DNA of 64,000 nt from contig JAAOOA010000095.1 in assembly GCA_012861695.1 (NCBI GenBank), positions 305,501 to 369,500 on the forward strand, written 5' to 3'. The DNA comes from Trematomus loennbergii (taxonomy: Eukaryota > Chordata > Actinopteri > Perciformes > Nototheniidae). Each line of letters begins with the position of its first letter. The first letter of the stretch is position 1. A program made the position numbers and the translations under genes. Shown here piece by piece: positions 34,301 to 46,537 of this stretch. The notes below the pieces were generated by a model. It ran no database searches. It was not told the origin of the DNA and was given only the letters and a program-made list of their open reading frames with translations.

Positions 34301-36947
34301 GAAACTCTCTGGCATCTGGAGGGAAGGAAACTCTTGGATCAATGTGGTACAATCAGCAGACACACGTTGTCCTCTGCACAGTAGAAATCCCCAAAAACTG
34401 CAGTTCCTCTTCACACCACTGTTGCCTTGACAACGAGGCACAAGCAAAATGTCAAAACCTCCTCAGAGATGCGTTCTTTGCACACTTCTTCTGTTTCTGT
34501 AGTGAGCAACATCTCACCAACACACTGATTCAGAGTACAACCCAAAGGTGGCGCACAACTATCCAGTGCTGCTGTAATCACAGCCAATCAGCTACTAGAG
34601 AAAAACTCAATTTAAATCTCTCCCCCAACGGGTTACAAAATGGCTGAGTGTCCATATGGTCAGGAATGCTGAAACATGTGAATGTTAAAACAAACTAATG
34701 GTGGTAGTTTACCCAGATTCTTTACTTCATAAAAAGTAGTAAAACATTGTAAAATCTTTTTCTAGTTGACGTCCTGCTTTTAAATTCTAGTCAGGAAAAA
34801 AATAAACATCTTTAAAATCTTCTTAAATTAGAAACCAAAAGGTCTTAATTCTCCACCATGATCCATTTCTACATCAAAGTCCATAAAAACTGATGATTTA
34901 TCTTTAAAAACATGAGGAATGACAGTTCTCATAAAACACTATTCTTCTTTACTTCAGTTCTAAGTCAATGAGCAAAACAAGGAAACCCTCCTTAACCACT
35001 ATAGACTCATCTTTTATCTATTTGCTTATTCTATTCTTTTTCTAATTGTTTATCCAAGTTGTGTTACAAGCATGGTTAGGTTGTAACAGAATACAAAACT
35101 AACTGTATTCAGCTATATTTGAAAAACAAGTAATCTGATTACAGTTAATGAATATATTTTTGGAACACTTAAAGGAATTATTGGTGGAAAAGTTTCCTCA
35201 CAAAATGTAATCTTCAACTAAAGCTAAAACCTAAAGAAATCATCACGGAACAGTTTTCTTTATCACTGTTTCAATAAAAACAAAGAAGGCATTGTGAAAA
35301 CTCCCACTTTGAGAACATCTCAACACTTTATTCCATCTAAGCATGAATGTTTATGACAGACACGCCCTATTAATCCAAAACGGTCTTTAGTGATATCAAT
35401 TGTGAACTTTCTTAACATTAATTGTAAATTCAACGTATGTTCTCTTTAGAACAAAGATAGGATAGTTGCAGCTGAAACTGGTTAATAGCAACTTTCTGTT
35501 AACCTAGATAAGCATGTTGTTCTTATATCTAGTAAATATATATTTTTTTTATGTTACTCATAAAACAGTAAACCATAGGAACATTTTCCAGAATAGTAGT
35601 TAACTTTATATAACTTTTACTCTCTCTAGACTTTTCAAAACATCTTAATTCTAGGTAAAAATAAAACAAAATCTTTTTATTTCAATATAGCTACTTCATA
35701 TACTCAGTAAATCTCTTTTTACTTTCCCTTAATGTTACTGTATATAATATAATTTTTCCTTTGAAATATAATTAAGTACAATTCTTAGTTAATGACAAAT
35801 ACCATGAAATTCACAATGCAATGCAATGGTAACAATCAGTTCTCAAAACTTCTCATAAAATCCACAATGTGACGTAACTGTATCCTACAAAAACTATGCT
35901 AAAAACAACAAATTATTGTTTCTTATTTATTTCAATATATCTACATCAAATCACACATTGATCTATTAATTTTCAATGTATTCACTCCAACTTCAGATCA
36001 CTCATTGATCTTCACTCTTTTTTAAACTCACTCCTTTTTTCAGGCATCAGAGAAAAGAGCAAACAGACACACTGCTGCTCTCACGGCTGATAAAACAAAG
36101 GGTCTCCTCTTCTACAGAATCAGAAAGAGGGGGAAATACTTTCACAGACAAATACAGACACACCCCGGCTGGAGCTCTCAGCCTTTTCAGGAGAAGGGGG
36201 CTTCTTTTGACAATTAACAACAAACTATGGTATACCAAAACATTTAGCGCTTTATGAGTCTCTAACTCATTACGGCCTGACAAAACATGGTTTCCTCCAC
36301 TTTTGTATGTAGTGAATTCACAGAGTCGCGAGCAGAGCTTTTATATTTTAACCCCCTCGACTCAGATCGGGCTTATTAATCTCTTAATTACCGAACGGAC
36401 CGGAACAGGCATGACCCTCCACCCTGTTTTTGTGCACTTGGCTCGCAAAGCAAATTTGTATTCCTCAGCCAATAAATCTCTGAACCTTAAGACAAATCAT
36501 CAGGATCTTCTCAGGCAGAATTCAAGACTACGAGCAAATACAGTGATTCCTCCAGCATAACATGTCCTTACGGCTAGCAAAGATCATATCCCTCAGTCAA
36601 ACCTTTAGCTTCTCAGGCAGACTACGAGCAGAATACAGTGATCTCTCCAGTATCAACATAAAACAAGACAACAAACAAACAGCAGACAGAACAATCACAA
36701 ACAATAGCTCAGCCTAGCTGTGCCTTAACTCCACTCCTCTGCTTTTCTTTTTAAAATAACCAATACAACTTCAAAAGTCAATTTCATTCCAAATACTTCT
36801 GCTTACTGTGAGTCGGCATTTCTTCTGTGGAAGTCTCAAGTCTGGTTTCTCAATTCCTTGAGATTTTACCACAGCTTTCTATGTAGCTGCCTGATCAGGG
36901 TGAGTTGAGACCCCCAGAGAAGGAACACAGCAACCTCCAGCATTGGC

Positions 36948-36965
36948 ATCTCGGTAGAACCTCCA
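36948..36965 (-). other. Primer-binding site, tRNA-Gln type
   Basis: The + strand ATCTCGGTAGAACCTCCA is the 3' end of tRNA-Gln(CTG) plus CCA with one mismatch; its complement on the element's sense strand would pair with that tRNA. It is three bases from the LTR edge. Identification rests on my memory of vertebrate tRNA-Gln. Confidence 0.7.
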
Positions 36966-36968
36966 AAA

Positions 36969-37546
36969 TGTTGTGGAGATCCAGCATAACACAACAGGAA
37001 AGAATGAAACAGAGAGGAATCAATAAAACACAAACACAGATATAGCTGATAAGTAATTATTATTTAGTTGTTGCAACAAACAAACAATAATGGGAAGTAC
37101 ATCACCTGCTGCCACAGCAGCCAATCGTGGAAATGCCCCCAGAACAGAAGAAACACAGGGCTATATATACTTTTCTAAATGACACACGAACATGTTCCAA
37201 ACATGTTTAACGCACACACATTTTATCATGCAGCCAACCACACAAATGTCACATGTTTTTCTCTCTGAAAGCTATACCTGTATATGTTTAAACGTCATCA
37301 TCTCATGACATCCTTAGGATTAGTTAACTAACAAAGGTTAACTGTTTTTATAACCTGAGGCCTTCTCTGAACTTCCTATACCCTCGGTGTCAGCTCACTT
37401 AAAATGAATACATCTATTGATAATTCAGAACGACCATTGTCTCTCTAACTGTGTGTGACCCAACTCAGTAACACACATCATATGGAATACCATGTGATCA
37501 TTAATAAATATCAGAAATACGCTGTATTAAACATTCTGCCATAACA
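36969..37546 (-). repeat. 5' LTR of element 1
   Basis: 578-bp partner of 30779-31357, differing by a few substitutions and small indels. Confidence 0.93.
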
Positions 37547-37550
37547 GTTA

Positions 37551-38586
37551 CATATAAAATAATAACTTAGGAGTCTATTTAAGCATGGTATAGTTTATAA
37601 TCTATTAATCAAGAAGACTCAGTATCACCTGTGTGCAGCTTACAAAAACCATTGTGATAAACATATATTATGCAGGAAATTGATACATTTGTTGAAAAAC
37701 AAAGCATATCTGATTTGGGAGGAAAAGTTTCATCCCTTTAACATCTGAGTTATTACTGAAGGCATAGCATGAATGCTAGTGGGTGTCTGAGGGTGTCATT
37801 ACTGAGAAATGTTAACAAAATCAAAACCTTACATTTGAAAACAGGTTTGCATTCCTCCACTTAAGGTGACGTTATCATTGGAAACAATAAAAGCTAATTG
37901 TTTTGATGTAGAATCTATAAATGTAATTGTTAGAGCAGAACAGAATGGTTGTATTGTAGCCTGAGTTTCGTGCAGCCTTTAGTTTTACCAGGTGGAAACA
38001 TTGTCTATATAATGTGAATACATGTAGAACTAGACATTAAGAGGCCCCTGACATTAGGCCTAGTTTTAACAATAGTAGGGGCTTTTACCACCTCGCCAAC
38101 TTACAGGCATCCTCTGCATAGCAGTATGAATAGCCTTAAAACAACCCACTCTGCGGTAACGAGAGTCATGTATCTGAACCAAATGCCCTAAGTGAAGCCG
38201 TTAGTCTCATCTGACTGACCCAAGGGTTGGTGCTGGTGTGACAGGGAGGCTTCCAAGTGTTCATAGCAGATGTCATGCTTTCAGTTCATGGCTCAGTGGG
38301 GGGGAGCAGACCCATGTGAGACAGTATCAACGGCTGTAATGTTCAGTTTTGAGGAGTGTCATTCTCTCTGGGAGCAGGAAATGGTGTCCATTCAGACCAG
38401 ACCATTAATGTCATGTAGAGCAGCCATAGCATCTCTGTGACTGCACTCAGCCGGACTGCAGCAGGGCAGAACTGGGTGACTTTTAGTGAAGCCGTCCAAG
38501 GCCATAGACAAAATGGAACCACGTACTAACAAAAGGGACACAAGGTCATCAATGTCTCTCTTTACCTTTGGCCTAATTGTAAAACA

Positions 38587-38589
<3 letters not shown>
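37551..38589. other. Probable right part of retroelement A or intron
   Basis: Continues after the target duplication of element 1. No coding signal; the border with NLR intron is not defined. Confidence 0.35.
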
Positions 38590-38860
<271 letters not shown>

Positions 38861-39102
38861 ATACATTTGACATTTAGCTTGAGCTGGGTTCAATACTTTC
38901 TTTATGGTATTTAAATTGGGCTCAAGTAGAACCTTTACATGGATTTGGCTTGCAACACAAAGTGATACCGATCTCTGTCTGTTATGATTTGAAAGTCTCA
39001 TGATTTAAAGTGTAGGGCTGTGAAGGAGGCCCTTGGAAAACAACCTCTATTTTTTTTAACTGTAATTCTTATTTTAAAGAGATTGCAACATTTAATAATC
39101 AT

Positions 39103-39138
39103 AAACTTTAAAGGACGACCTCCATCTGCTGATCAGAA
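39103..39138 (+). pseudogene. NLR N-terminal repeat exon 6, 3' fragment
   Basis: Only the last 36 bases of the repeat exon remain, encoding INFKGRPPSADQK, followed by a good GTAAGC donor. The acceptor and the SCLSLKSD half are missing. The common downstream module follows. Confidence 0.75.
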
Positions 39139-39567
39139 GTAAGCTGTAACTCACAGTAAGAGTCCGGTTATATAGAAGCAGACTTGATTACTGCAGCAGT
39201 GTTTTACTACAACTCATCCAGAACGCTGCCACCAGAGTCCTCATCAAAACTAGAAGAACTGAGCTCATCACCCCAGCTCTCAAAGCTCTGCACTGGCTTC
39301 CAATAACACAAAGAACACACTTTAAATCTTACTTTTAACTCACAAAGCACTCAAGGATTGGGACCAGAATACATGTCTGATATGCTGCTCTGTAACGAGC
39401 CACCCAGAGCTCTCAGATCATCGGGGCAGGTTTACTCATCGTCCCCAGGGTCAGAACCAATTCACTGAGGTAGCTTTTAGCTTCTATGCGCTGCAGATCT
39501 GGAACAAACTTCCTGAGATCTGAGGTCCACCCCCACCCTGAGTTCTTTAAATCGAGTCTGAAAGCTT
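39139..39567 (+). mobile_element. LINE RT 3' fragment, copy 3
   Basis: Third copy of the fragment seen at 10541 and 25966, again immediately downstream of an N-terminal NLR exon. Confidence 0.8.
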
Positions 39568-39846
39568 TAAGAACTGTCCCTAGGTCTTTCCTTTTCCTGA
39601 TGAACAGCTGTTAGCCAGCTGCAGAGTCCAGTATCTATCCACACAGCCACGTTTCAGGAAGACCAGAATGAAGGATGGACAGAATCCTCTGGTCTTCAAC
39701 AGTAGCTGGAAATAAATATTCCTGTAGTGCAAAGTTCCGCTGACGCACAGGACCACCAGCCTGTTCCCCTGTCCTCCTTCACCCTGAGTGTGTCTCTGTG
39801 TGGACAGACATAATGTGAGCTAATGCTTCATGATTCCTCCACAGAG

Positions 39847-39921
39847 GGACCAGGAGAGCTCGGAGGTTCCCGTGGTCAGTCTGCCCAGCAGCATCAGACA
39901 CAGCTGGACTCCATATTTACG
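39847..39921 (+). CDS. NLR pre-NACHT exon (QSAQQHQTQLDSIF)
   Basis: After CCACAGAG the incoming phase gives DQESSEVP; the rest, GQSAQQHQTQLDSIFT, is in another frame. The exon is 75 bp where 76 would keep both parts in frame, so one base seems lost near 39866 (GTTCCCGTGG). It ends at a GTGAGT donor and continues in phase with LLEDHIVTFV of the next exon. Both parts match the usual linker of fish NLRC3-like proteins as I know it. Confidence 0.7.
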
Positions 39922-40060
39922 GTGAGTACATGTACTACAGATACTTTACCTCTCTTCTGTTCACAGTCATCTCCATGCTGCACTTTTAGAGAGTCAGTCT
40001 GTCCGGATCTGATGTTTGGATCCATGGTTTATAGTTTGTGTCGTTCATGTGATGTTCCAG

Positions 40061-40281
40061 CTGCTGGAGGACCACATCGTCACCTTTGTGAAGAGCGAGC
40101 TGAAGAAGATCCAGAAGGCTCTGAGTTCAGATTACCCAGAAGGCTTAGAGAGTCAGAGTGATGATGAGGCGTGTTTGAGGCTGAGGATGAAGAGCAGAGG
40201 AGAGCAGAGAGGAATTCCTGAACATCACACTGCACTTCCTGAGGACATGAAGCAGGAGGAGCGCTGACCGTCTGCACAGCA
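40061..40281 (+). pseudogene. NLR pre-NACHT helical exon with several indels
   Basis: After TTCCAG the exon reads LLEDHIVTFVKSELKKIQKA and LSSDYPEGLESQ in frame, then breaks. Later blocks EDEEQRR, FLNITLHFLR, MKQEE and DRLHS each need a different frame, so at least three or four indels are present within 130 bp. The donor GTAAGA is intact. This is the most damaged exon of the gene. Confidence 0.75.
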
Positions 40282-40424
40282 GTAAGAAGGGTTTCTATAA
40301 AGATTTAACACTCTGGATAAATGTCTCATCTGCTGATGTCTCAAGGACCAACATATATCCATATTTTATTCAGAGAACCAGAGTTACAGTGTGACCAATG
40401 ATCTTTTGTTGTGTGTTCTTTCAG

Positions 40425-42212
40425 AAACCTTTGCTGGAGTCTGTCAGCGTAAACTTAAATCCACCCTGAAGGAGAGGTTCCAGTGTGTGTTTGAGGGCAT
40501 TGCTAAAGCAGGAAACCCAACCCTTCTGAACCAGATCTACACAGAGCTCTACATCACAGAGGGGGGGTCTGCAGAGGTCAATGATGAACATGAGGTCAGA
40601 CAGATTGAAACAGCATCCAGGAAACCAGACAGACCAGAAACAACCATCAGACAAGAAGACCTCTTTAAAGCCTCACCTGGAAGAGATGCACCAATCAGAG
40701 CAGTGATGACAAAGGGCGTGGCTGGCATTGGGAAAACAGTCTTAACACAGAAGTTCACTCTGGACTGGGCTGAAGGCAAAGCCAACCAGGACATCCAGTT
40801 CATATTTCCATTCACCTTCAGAGAGCTGAATGTGGTGAGAGAGAACAAGTACAGCTTGGTGGAACTTGTTCATCACTTCTTCTCTGAAACCAGAGACGCA
40901 GGAATCTGCAGGTTTGATCAGTTCCCGGTTGTGTTCATCTTTGACGGTCTGGATGAGTGTCGACTTCCTCTGGACTTCCACAACACTGAGATCCTGACTG
41001 ATGTCACAGAGTCCACCTCAGTGGATGTGCTGCTGACAAACCTCATCAGGGGGAAGCTGCTTCCCTCTGCTCGCCTCTGGATAACCACACGACCTGCAGC
41101 AGCCAATCAGATCCCTCCTGAGTGTGTGGACATGGTGACAGAGGTCCGAGGGTTCACTGACCCACAGAAGGAGGAGTACTTCAGGAAGAGATTCAGAGAT
41201 CAGGAGCAGGCCGGCACCATCATCTCCCACATCAAGACCTCACGAAGCCTCCACATCATGTGCCACATCCCAGTCTTCTGCTGGATCTCTGCTTCAGTTC
41301 TGGAGGAGGTGTTGAAAACCAGAGAGGGAGGAGAGCTGCCCAAGACCCTGACTGAGATGTACATCCACTTCCTGGTGGTTCAGTCCAAAGTGAAGAACGT
41401 CAAGTATGATGGAGGAGCTGAGACAGATCCACACTGGAGTCCAGAGAGCAGGAAGATGATGGAGTCTCTGGGGAAACTGGCTTTTGAGCAGCTGCAGAAA
41501 GGCAACCTGATCTTCTATGAGTCCGACCTGACAGAGTGTGGCATCGATATCAGAGCAGCCTCAGTGTACTCAGGAGTGTTCACACAGGTCTTTAGAGAGG
41601 AGAGAGGACTGTACCAGGACAAGGTGTTCTGCTTCGTCCATCTGAGCGTTCAGGAGTTTCTGGCTGCTCTTCATGTCCATCTGACCTTCATCAACTCTGG
41701 AGTCAACCTGCTGGCAGAAGAACCAACAACCTCCCAGAAGTCTGAAGTCAAACCTGAACTAACACATCTCTACCAGAGTGCTGTGGACCAGGCCTTACAG
41801 AGTCCAAACGGACACCTGGACTTGTTCCTGCGCTTCTCCTGGGTCTTTCACTGCAGACCAATCAGAAACTCCTACGAGGCCTGCTGACACAGACAGGAAG
41901 TGGCTCAGAGATCAACAGAAAAGTCCAGTACATCAAGAAGAAGATAGAGAGGATCTGTCTGCAGAGAGAAGCATCAACCTGTTCCACTGTCTGAATGAAC
42001 TGAATGATCGTTCTCTAGTGGAGCAGATCCAACAGTCCTGAGTTCAGGAAGTCTCTCCACAGATAAACTGTCTCCTGCTCAGTGGTCAGCTCTGGTCTTC
42101 ATCTTACTGTCATCAGAAAAGATCTGGACGTGTTTGACCTGAAGAAATACTCTGCTTCAGAGGAGGCTCTTCTGAGGCTGCTGCCAGTGGTCAAAGCCTC
42201 CAACAAAGCTCT
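40425..42212 (+). CDS. FISNA-NACHT exon of the NLRC3-like gene
   Basis: This exon holds the ATPase core of the receptor. After TTTCAG, FISNA comes first ([20 protein letters not shown], then [15 protein letters not shown]). NACHT follows with Walker [15 protein letters not shown] (about 40715), Walker [15 protein letters not shown] (about 40927), sensor-like [16 protein letters not shown] and winged-helix [17 protein letters not shown] (about 41630). The frame is open to 41885, then stops early because one C is missing near 41834 (CGCTTCTCCTGGG). Further one-base losses appear near 41945, 42040 and 42118, after which [19 protein letters not shown] and [17 protein letters not shown] read normally. 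The donor is CTCT|GTAAGT. The ATPase itself looks intact. NACHT proteins of this type bind ATP to oligomerise in the cytosol. Confidence 0.93.
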
Positions 42213-42299
42213 GTAAGTACAGAGATCATTTGATTTAGAGAATCAGTTATTAATACACTGCTGTCTTCTGAATAACTGTTGTCCTCATCGTCTCTTCAG

Positions 42300-42473
42300 G
42301 CTGAGTGGCTGTAACCTGTCAGAGAGAAGCTGTGAAGCTCTGTCCTCAGTCCTCAGCTCCCAGTCCTCTAGTCTGAGAGAGCTGGACCTGAGTAACAACG
42401 ACCTGCAGGATTCAGGAGTGAAGCTGCTGTCTGCTGGACTGGAGAGTCCACACTGTGAACTGAAGACTCTCAG
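42300..42473 (+). CDS. NLR leucine-rich-repeat exon 1
   Basis: A 174-bp exon (58 codons, phase 2-2) reading [40 protein letters not shown] and [15 protein letters not shown]. This is the standard length and pattern of a ribonuclease-inhibitor-type LRR exon in fish NLRs. Frame intact. Confidence 0.93.
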
Positions 42474-42645
42474 GTCAGAGACCAATACAGTTTGATTTAG
42501 CCAGCAATAAAAGTCAATACCAACATCAGCCATGCTGTTGTGGTGTGGGAATACCATCATCAATAACATCATTGAAGTGAAACAAGACACAATACATCTG
42601 TCACAATTCACAAAATGGTTATTGGCACAAACTTCTTTAAAGATC

Positions 42646-42801
42646 AGGGGGTCCAAACTTTTTCCACTGAGGGCCACACACAGAAAAATATGCAAAGGGT
42701 GGGGCCCTCACTAGAGGTATATCGCCTCATTAGGTAAGTTATAAGTTAGCAAAATCAATCAAATGTAGGTAAATGATTCTTGATACTTGAATATGCTTTA
42801 A
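42646..42801. mobile_element. hAT-like terminal fragment
   Basis: Begins CAGGGGGTCCAAACTTTTTC and continues with the GGGCCACA block seen at ends of hAT/Charlie-type elements. A matching opposite end with target duplication was not found. Confidence 0.45.
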
Positions 42802-43953
42802 CCTGTTACACACCATCCCCCCGGTACCGGGCGGATAAACGCGTCATTTGCAGAAACAACGTCTAAGGAATCTTAATATTGAATAAAACTATGAATATGT
42901 TATATCCATGTAACGGGAAGAAACTCAGCTAACTGATCTTTTTAATTTTTTTTTTTTAAAAAACCCACAATGCTAGCACTCAGCCTCTGAATTAGCCTCG
43001 AGCGAAAAAACGGAACCTACAAAGGCACTTAAACTCACTCATAACTCCTTATTACTTATCCTAGATGCACAGCCAACCACTCGTTTTTGGTGTCCTGGAG
43101 ACACTGAATCTGTGTAAAAAACCTCAACTCAGTGATAAACATTCGCGACGCTATAAACGAAAGCGTACATCATCACATGTGGAGCTAAGTAGCTAAAAAA
43201 CGTAAACATGGCTTATCTTGGTCAAAAGTGGTCTTCAATGGCATTAAAACGATAAAAAAAACGATGCTGCAGTTAATCCATAGGTTCATCCTATGTGTCT
43301 GTGCCTTCTTTGAAATTATTTCTGATAATCCATAAGCAATAAAACGGCTTTTTTAATTTCCAATTCCAGAAGGAGACATTCTCCCACTTTGCTTTCGATT
43401 TCCACACGCGAAGCGTCCACATTTTTTCTTTACAATGTGTGTGTATGTGAGCCTCCCCCTTCGATTCTATTGGCTCTAACGGTCACAAGGGTGTGTCAAC
43501 CAACCAAATCGACCAAGGGGGGCCAGAGATAGGTCAAATCCACCCAAATGACCCCAGAAGTGGGGTTTTTTGGCTAAATCTCTCTAAAAAGGTCAAATTT
43601 CACTTGTTTTGCATCAATCTTGATACAGGGTACTTATTATATGTTGTACTTTGGATTCCTAAAGCTTTTAGTCTACTATCCCATCATCCAAGGGTAGTTT
43701 TCACTATCTGTAAAAAATAATTTTTGGACGGACACTATAATTTACAGTTTTTACTATGTAAAATCTGAATTTTCTTTAAAATAAAAAACATTTATATTGA
43801 TTCTGACACTTCTACATCCAACTCACAGGTTTATCATTACTTTGAAACAAAGATTATTAATTTAACCCTTTTAGAAGGGAAGATATGGTCATTTGTTCTG
43901 GGAATGTCATTTTCGAGCCTGAGACCTGAAAAACAGGCTCAGAGTGGAACAGG
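42802..43953. mobile_element. piggyBac-like non-autonomous element (TTAA site)
   Basis: The ends are CCTGTTACAC and GTGGAACAGG, inverted repeats with one mismatch, and both are flanked by TTAA (42798-42801 and 43954-43957), the hallmark target of piggyBac. The 1.15-kb interior has no transposase frame. It lies in the intron between the two LRR exons. Confidence 0.75.
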
Positions 43954-44458
43954 TTAACAAAAAAACACAGCCTACATCTCAGCTCTCCAGAGGGTTTCCT
44001 TTGTTGGCGCCTCATCTTTAAAACAGAAGCCTCAGATTGCTTATAATAAGGATAAATAGGAAGGGTTTGTTATGCAAAAAAGTTAATGGGCTTTTATTTT
44101 ATCAACTAAGATTTGTTAGAAAATGTTTTCAACTTTGACTGAATTATTTGAAAATTGGGCTTATTAACACATGAATACTTCTGTTTGATGTATGTTTACA
44201 TATATATTACTACTAATATACAATATAACAAAAGCACAAGTGCCTCTCTAGTCTTTGTTCACATCATTCTCTATTCCTTTGTTGATGATCTTTTCATATC
44301 AATAAGACCCTTACCATGGCTGTCCATCTGAACTGTGAAGCAGTGACTGGAGTTTTAGGTGTAGAGATGACCCAGAGGTGATGCAGTAATAAGCCCCCCC
44401 CCCCCTCTTCCAGTCCTGGACCCTCAGATGATCTGACGGCTTGTTTGTGTGTCTGCAG

Positions 44459-44605
44459 GCTGTCAGGCTGTCTGATCACAGAGGAAGGCTGTGATGCTCT
44501 GGCCTCAGCTTTAAACCCCTCCCATCTGAGAGAGCTGGACCTGAGCTACAATCATCCAGGAGACTCAGGGGGGAGGCTGCTGTCTGCTGGACTGGACACG
44601 CTCAG
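44459..44605 (+). CDS. NLR leucine-rich-repeat exon 2, shortened
   Basis: 147 bp (49 codons, phase 2-2): LSGCLITEEGCDALASALNP, SHLRELDLSYNHPGDSGGRL and LSAGLDTLR. Compared with the usual 57-58 codons, a segment between LSAGL and DTLR (normally carrying EDPHW-type residues) and two residues before NPSH are missing; the frame stays open. Confidence 0.9.
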
Positions 44606-44814
44606 GTATGGAGAGGCACTCAGTGATAGAGGAGGTAGAAACTGGCTCCTATGACATATGACATTCACACAGATGTGTCTTATATTTAGCACAGGAAGTG
44701 ACATCATGAATAAATAAACTGATTCATTTCCAGATGTTTTATTCTGAGTCCTCGCAAACGGCCAATCAGAAGAACCTCCCCTGGAATGAAAATAATGATT
44801 TATTAGTTTCATTG

Positions 44815-44960
44815 TTGGGAGTAACGTGTTACAGTAATCAGATTACATGTGTCTGTAACGCAGTAGTGTAACGCTTTACTGTTGGTTCAGCAGTAATTAT
44901 ATTTAAGTTACTGAGCAGGAAATGATCTTGTTACCTACGTTACGTTAAGCTCTTCGACTT
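44815..44960. repeat. TAAC-rich dispersed element fragment
   Basis: Contains GTAACGTGTTACAGTAATCAG and similar TAACG words, as in a common non-coding element of fish genomes. Ends not defined. Confidence 0.4.
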
Positions 44961-45074
44961 TCTGCATAACGGGAGGACAGAAAACTAAATCAAACGTCTC
45001 TTTAAGCTCGGGCTACACTCAGAGTTCATGGCTGAGGAGATGGAGCACATAGCAAACATCGTGGAGGACATGTG

Positions 45075-45340
45075 CCCCTTCATTAAAGGTCTCCTTTTAT
45101 ACATAACTATGTGTCCCCGGTGTGTCCCCGGTGTGTCCCCGGTGTGTCCCCGGTGTGTCAGGAGACTCACAAAGTGTCAGAAAACAAAACCCTCTCTCTT
45201 TTCCTCCGTACCCACATCTCTAAAAACAGGGGAACAACGGAGCTGATCCAGATTTGCTGCCGATATGACGTCATATTGGAAATGTGGGCGGGCTTTACAC
45301 CACGGGCCTATCAGAAACGTTGCTGTCAGAAACAATGAGG
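45075..45340. mobile_element. MITE-like fragment related to 60171-60657
   Basis: Shares TTAAAGG start, the GTGTCCCCGGTGT block (here repeated four times) and the following AAGTGTCAGAAAACA segment with the MITE at 60171-60657, in opposite orientation. The other end was not located. Confidence 0.55.
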
Positions 45341-46537
45341 CGTGTTCTGGAAGTAATATGGTCTGTGTTTACATTAGCATGCTAACACTCAGAGCTAACC
45401 TGTGCTGGAGAGAGCATGTGTGAAGAAGCAGGAAATCAAAAGGAACTCACCTTGTGGTAAACCTGAGAGAGAGAAAGAGTTTGAGCTCCATACTGTTTCA
45501 GAGAGAATCCTTGATGTGGTTTGGAACATGATATGGAGTTTAGTCACGGAGTATTTTTGTTTTGTTTTAAATGCTATGTTTAGGCATATATTATGGGTCT
45601 CAGATATATACAAATAATAAAAAACATGTCTACGAAGTGTTTTGCTCAAAATGTAAACAGATCATTCATTTCAGACATCCCTCATATCCCTCTATTTCAG
45701 CCCTGTAAGAGAACTGCTGATTTTGGGTCCTTAGCTTGAACAAAAAGAAAAGAGGAGGGGGAGCTAATGCCTGCTCAGAATTCTACGAGAAAAAATGCTG
45801 CCGTGATTAAACTCCATATCCTGTTCCAAAAGCATCAATCTGGTGCACTTTGAGAGAAACATGAGGAGATCTATGGATACATCTCTCAACACCCATATGA
45901 AACAGAACTGGAAACAGATTTTCTTTATGGATATTTCACAAATCACTTCCTTTCAAACTGTATTCTTGTTTATTAATAACAACTTGTTTTTACTGTCACA
46001 TAGTATTTATACCTGTTTACTTTATTCTCTTATTTTTTTATAACTATAATGATCATATAAAGATGTGCCTTTACCTCACTGGTTGGAGAAAAAGCTTCTT
46101 ATATTCGTTAGCATAGCTAGCTAACCAGATGCTAATAACAAACAAAGGTATTGACTGTATGATCAGTATGACAGATGAACAGATCTCCACTGGGCTTTCA
46201 ACTAAAGACACAGCCACGCAGAAACTGCGGCATGTGTACGGCTCCTTATGGGTACTGACATTTGTGAAGTCCCGGTGTTATGCCGTAGATTGAAGCCCTG
46301 TTCGCGGGGACGAGCAAAGTGACGTCATCGCCTGTATTGAGCGTTCGCCTAGTTTTCTAAGCGGAAAAACGAAAGATACTATTTACTTTCTCTCTTTTGA
46401 ATGATATATTTCCCATCAGATTAAACAGCAAACGGCTGAATAAATAATGTGCATACAATTGCGTGGAGGCTCGTTTTAAGGACACTTTTCAGATCTGTCA
46501 CAATCTTCGTATTGGAACAAACTTCCGTTTTTGAGTC

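Larger units (their letters stand above)
30779..37546 (-). mobile_element. LTR element 1, two LTRs, no gag-pol seen
   Basis: LTRs at 30779-31357 and 36969-37546 are about 579 bp and highly similar. Both sides carry the 4-bp target duplication GTTA (30775-30778 and 37547-37550). On the minus strand the polypurine tract AAAAGGGAG (31358-31366) lies before the 3' LTR, and a primer site for tRNA-Gln (36948-36965) after the 5' LTR. The 5.6-kb interior shows no reverse transcriptase, protease or integrase motif, so it looks like a large non-autonomous derivative. It is inserted within retroelement A. Confidence 0.92.
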
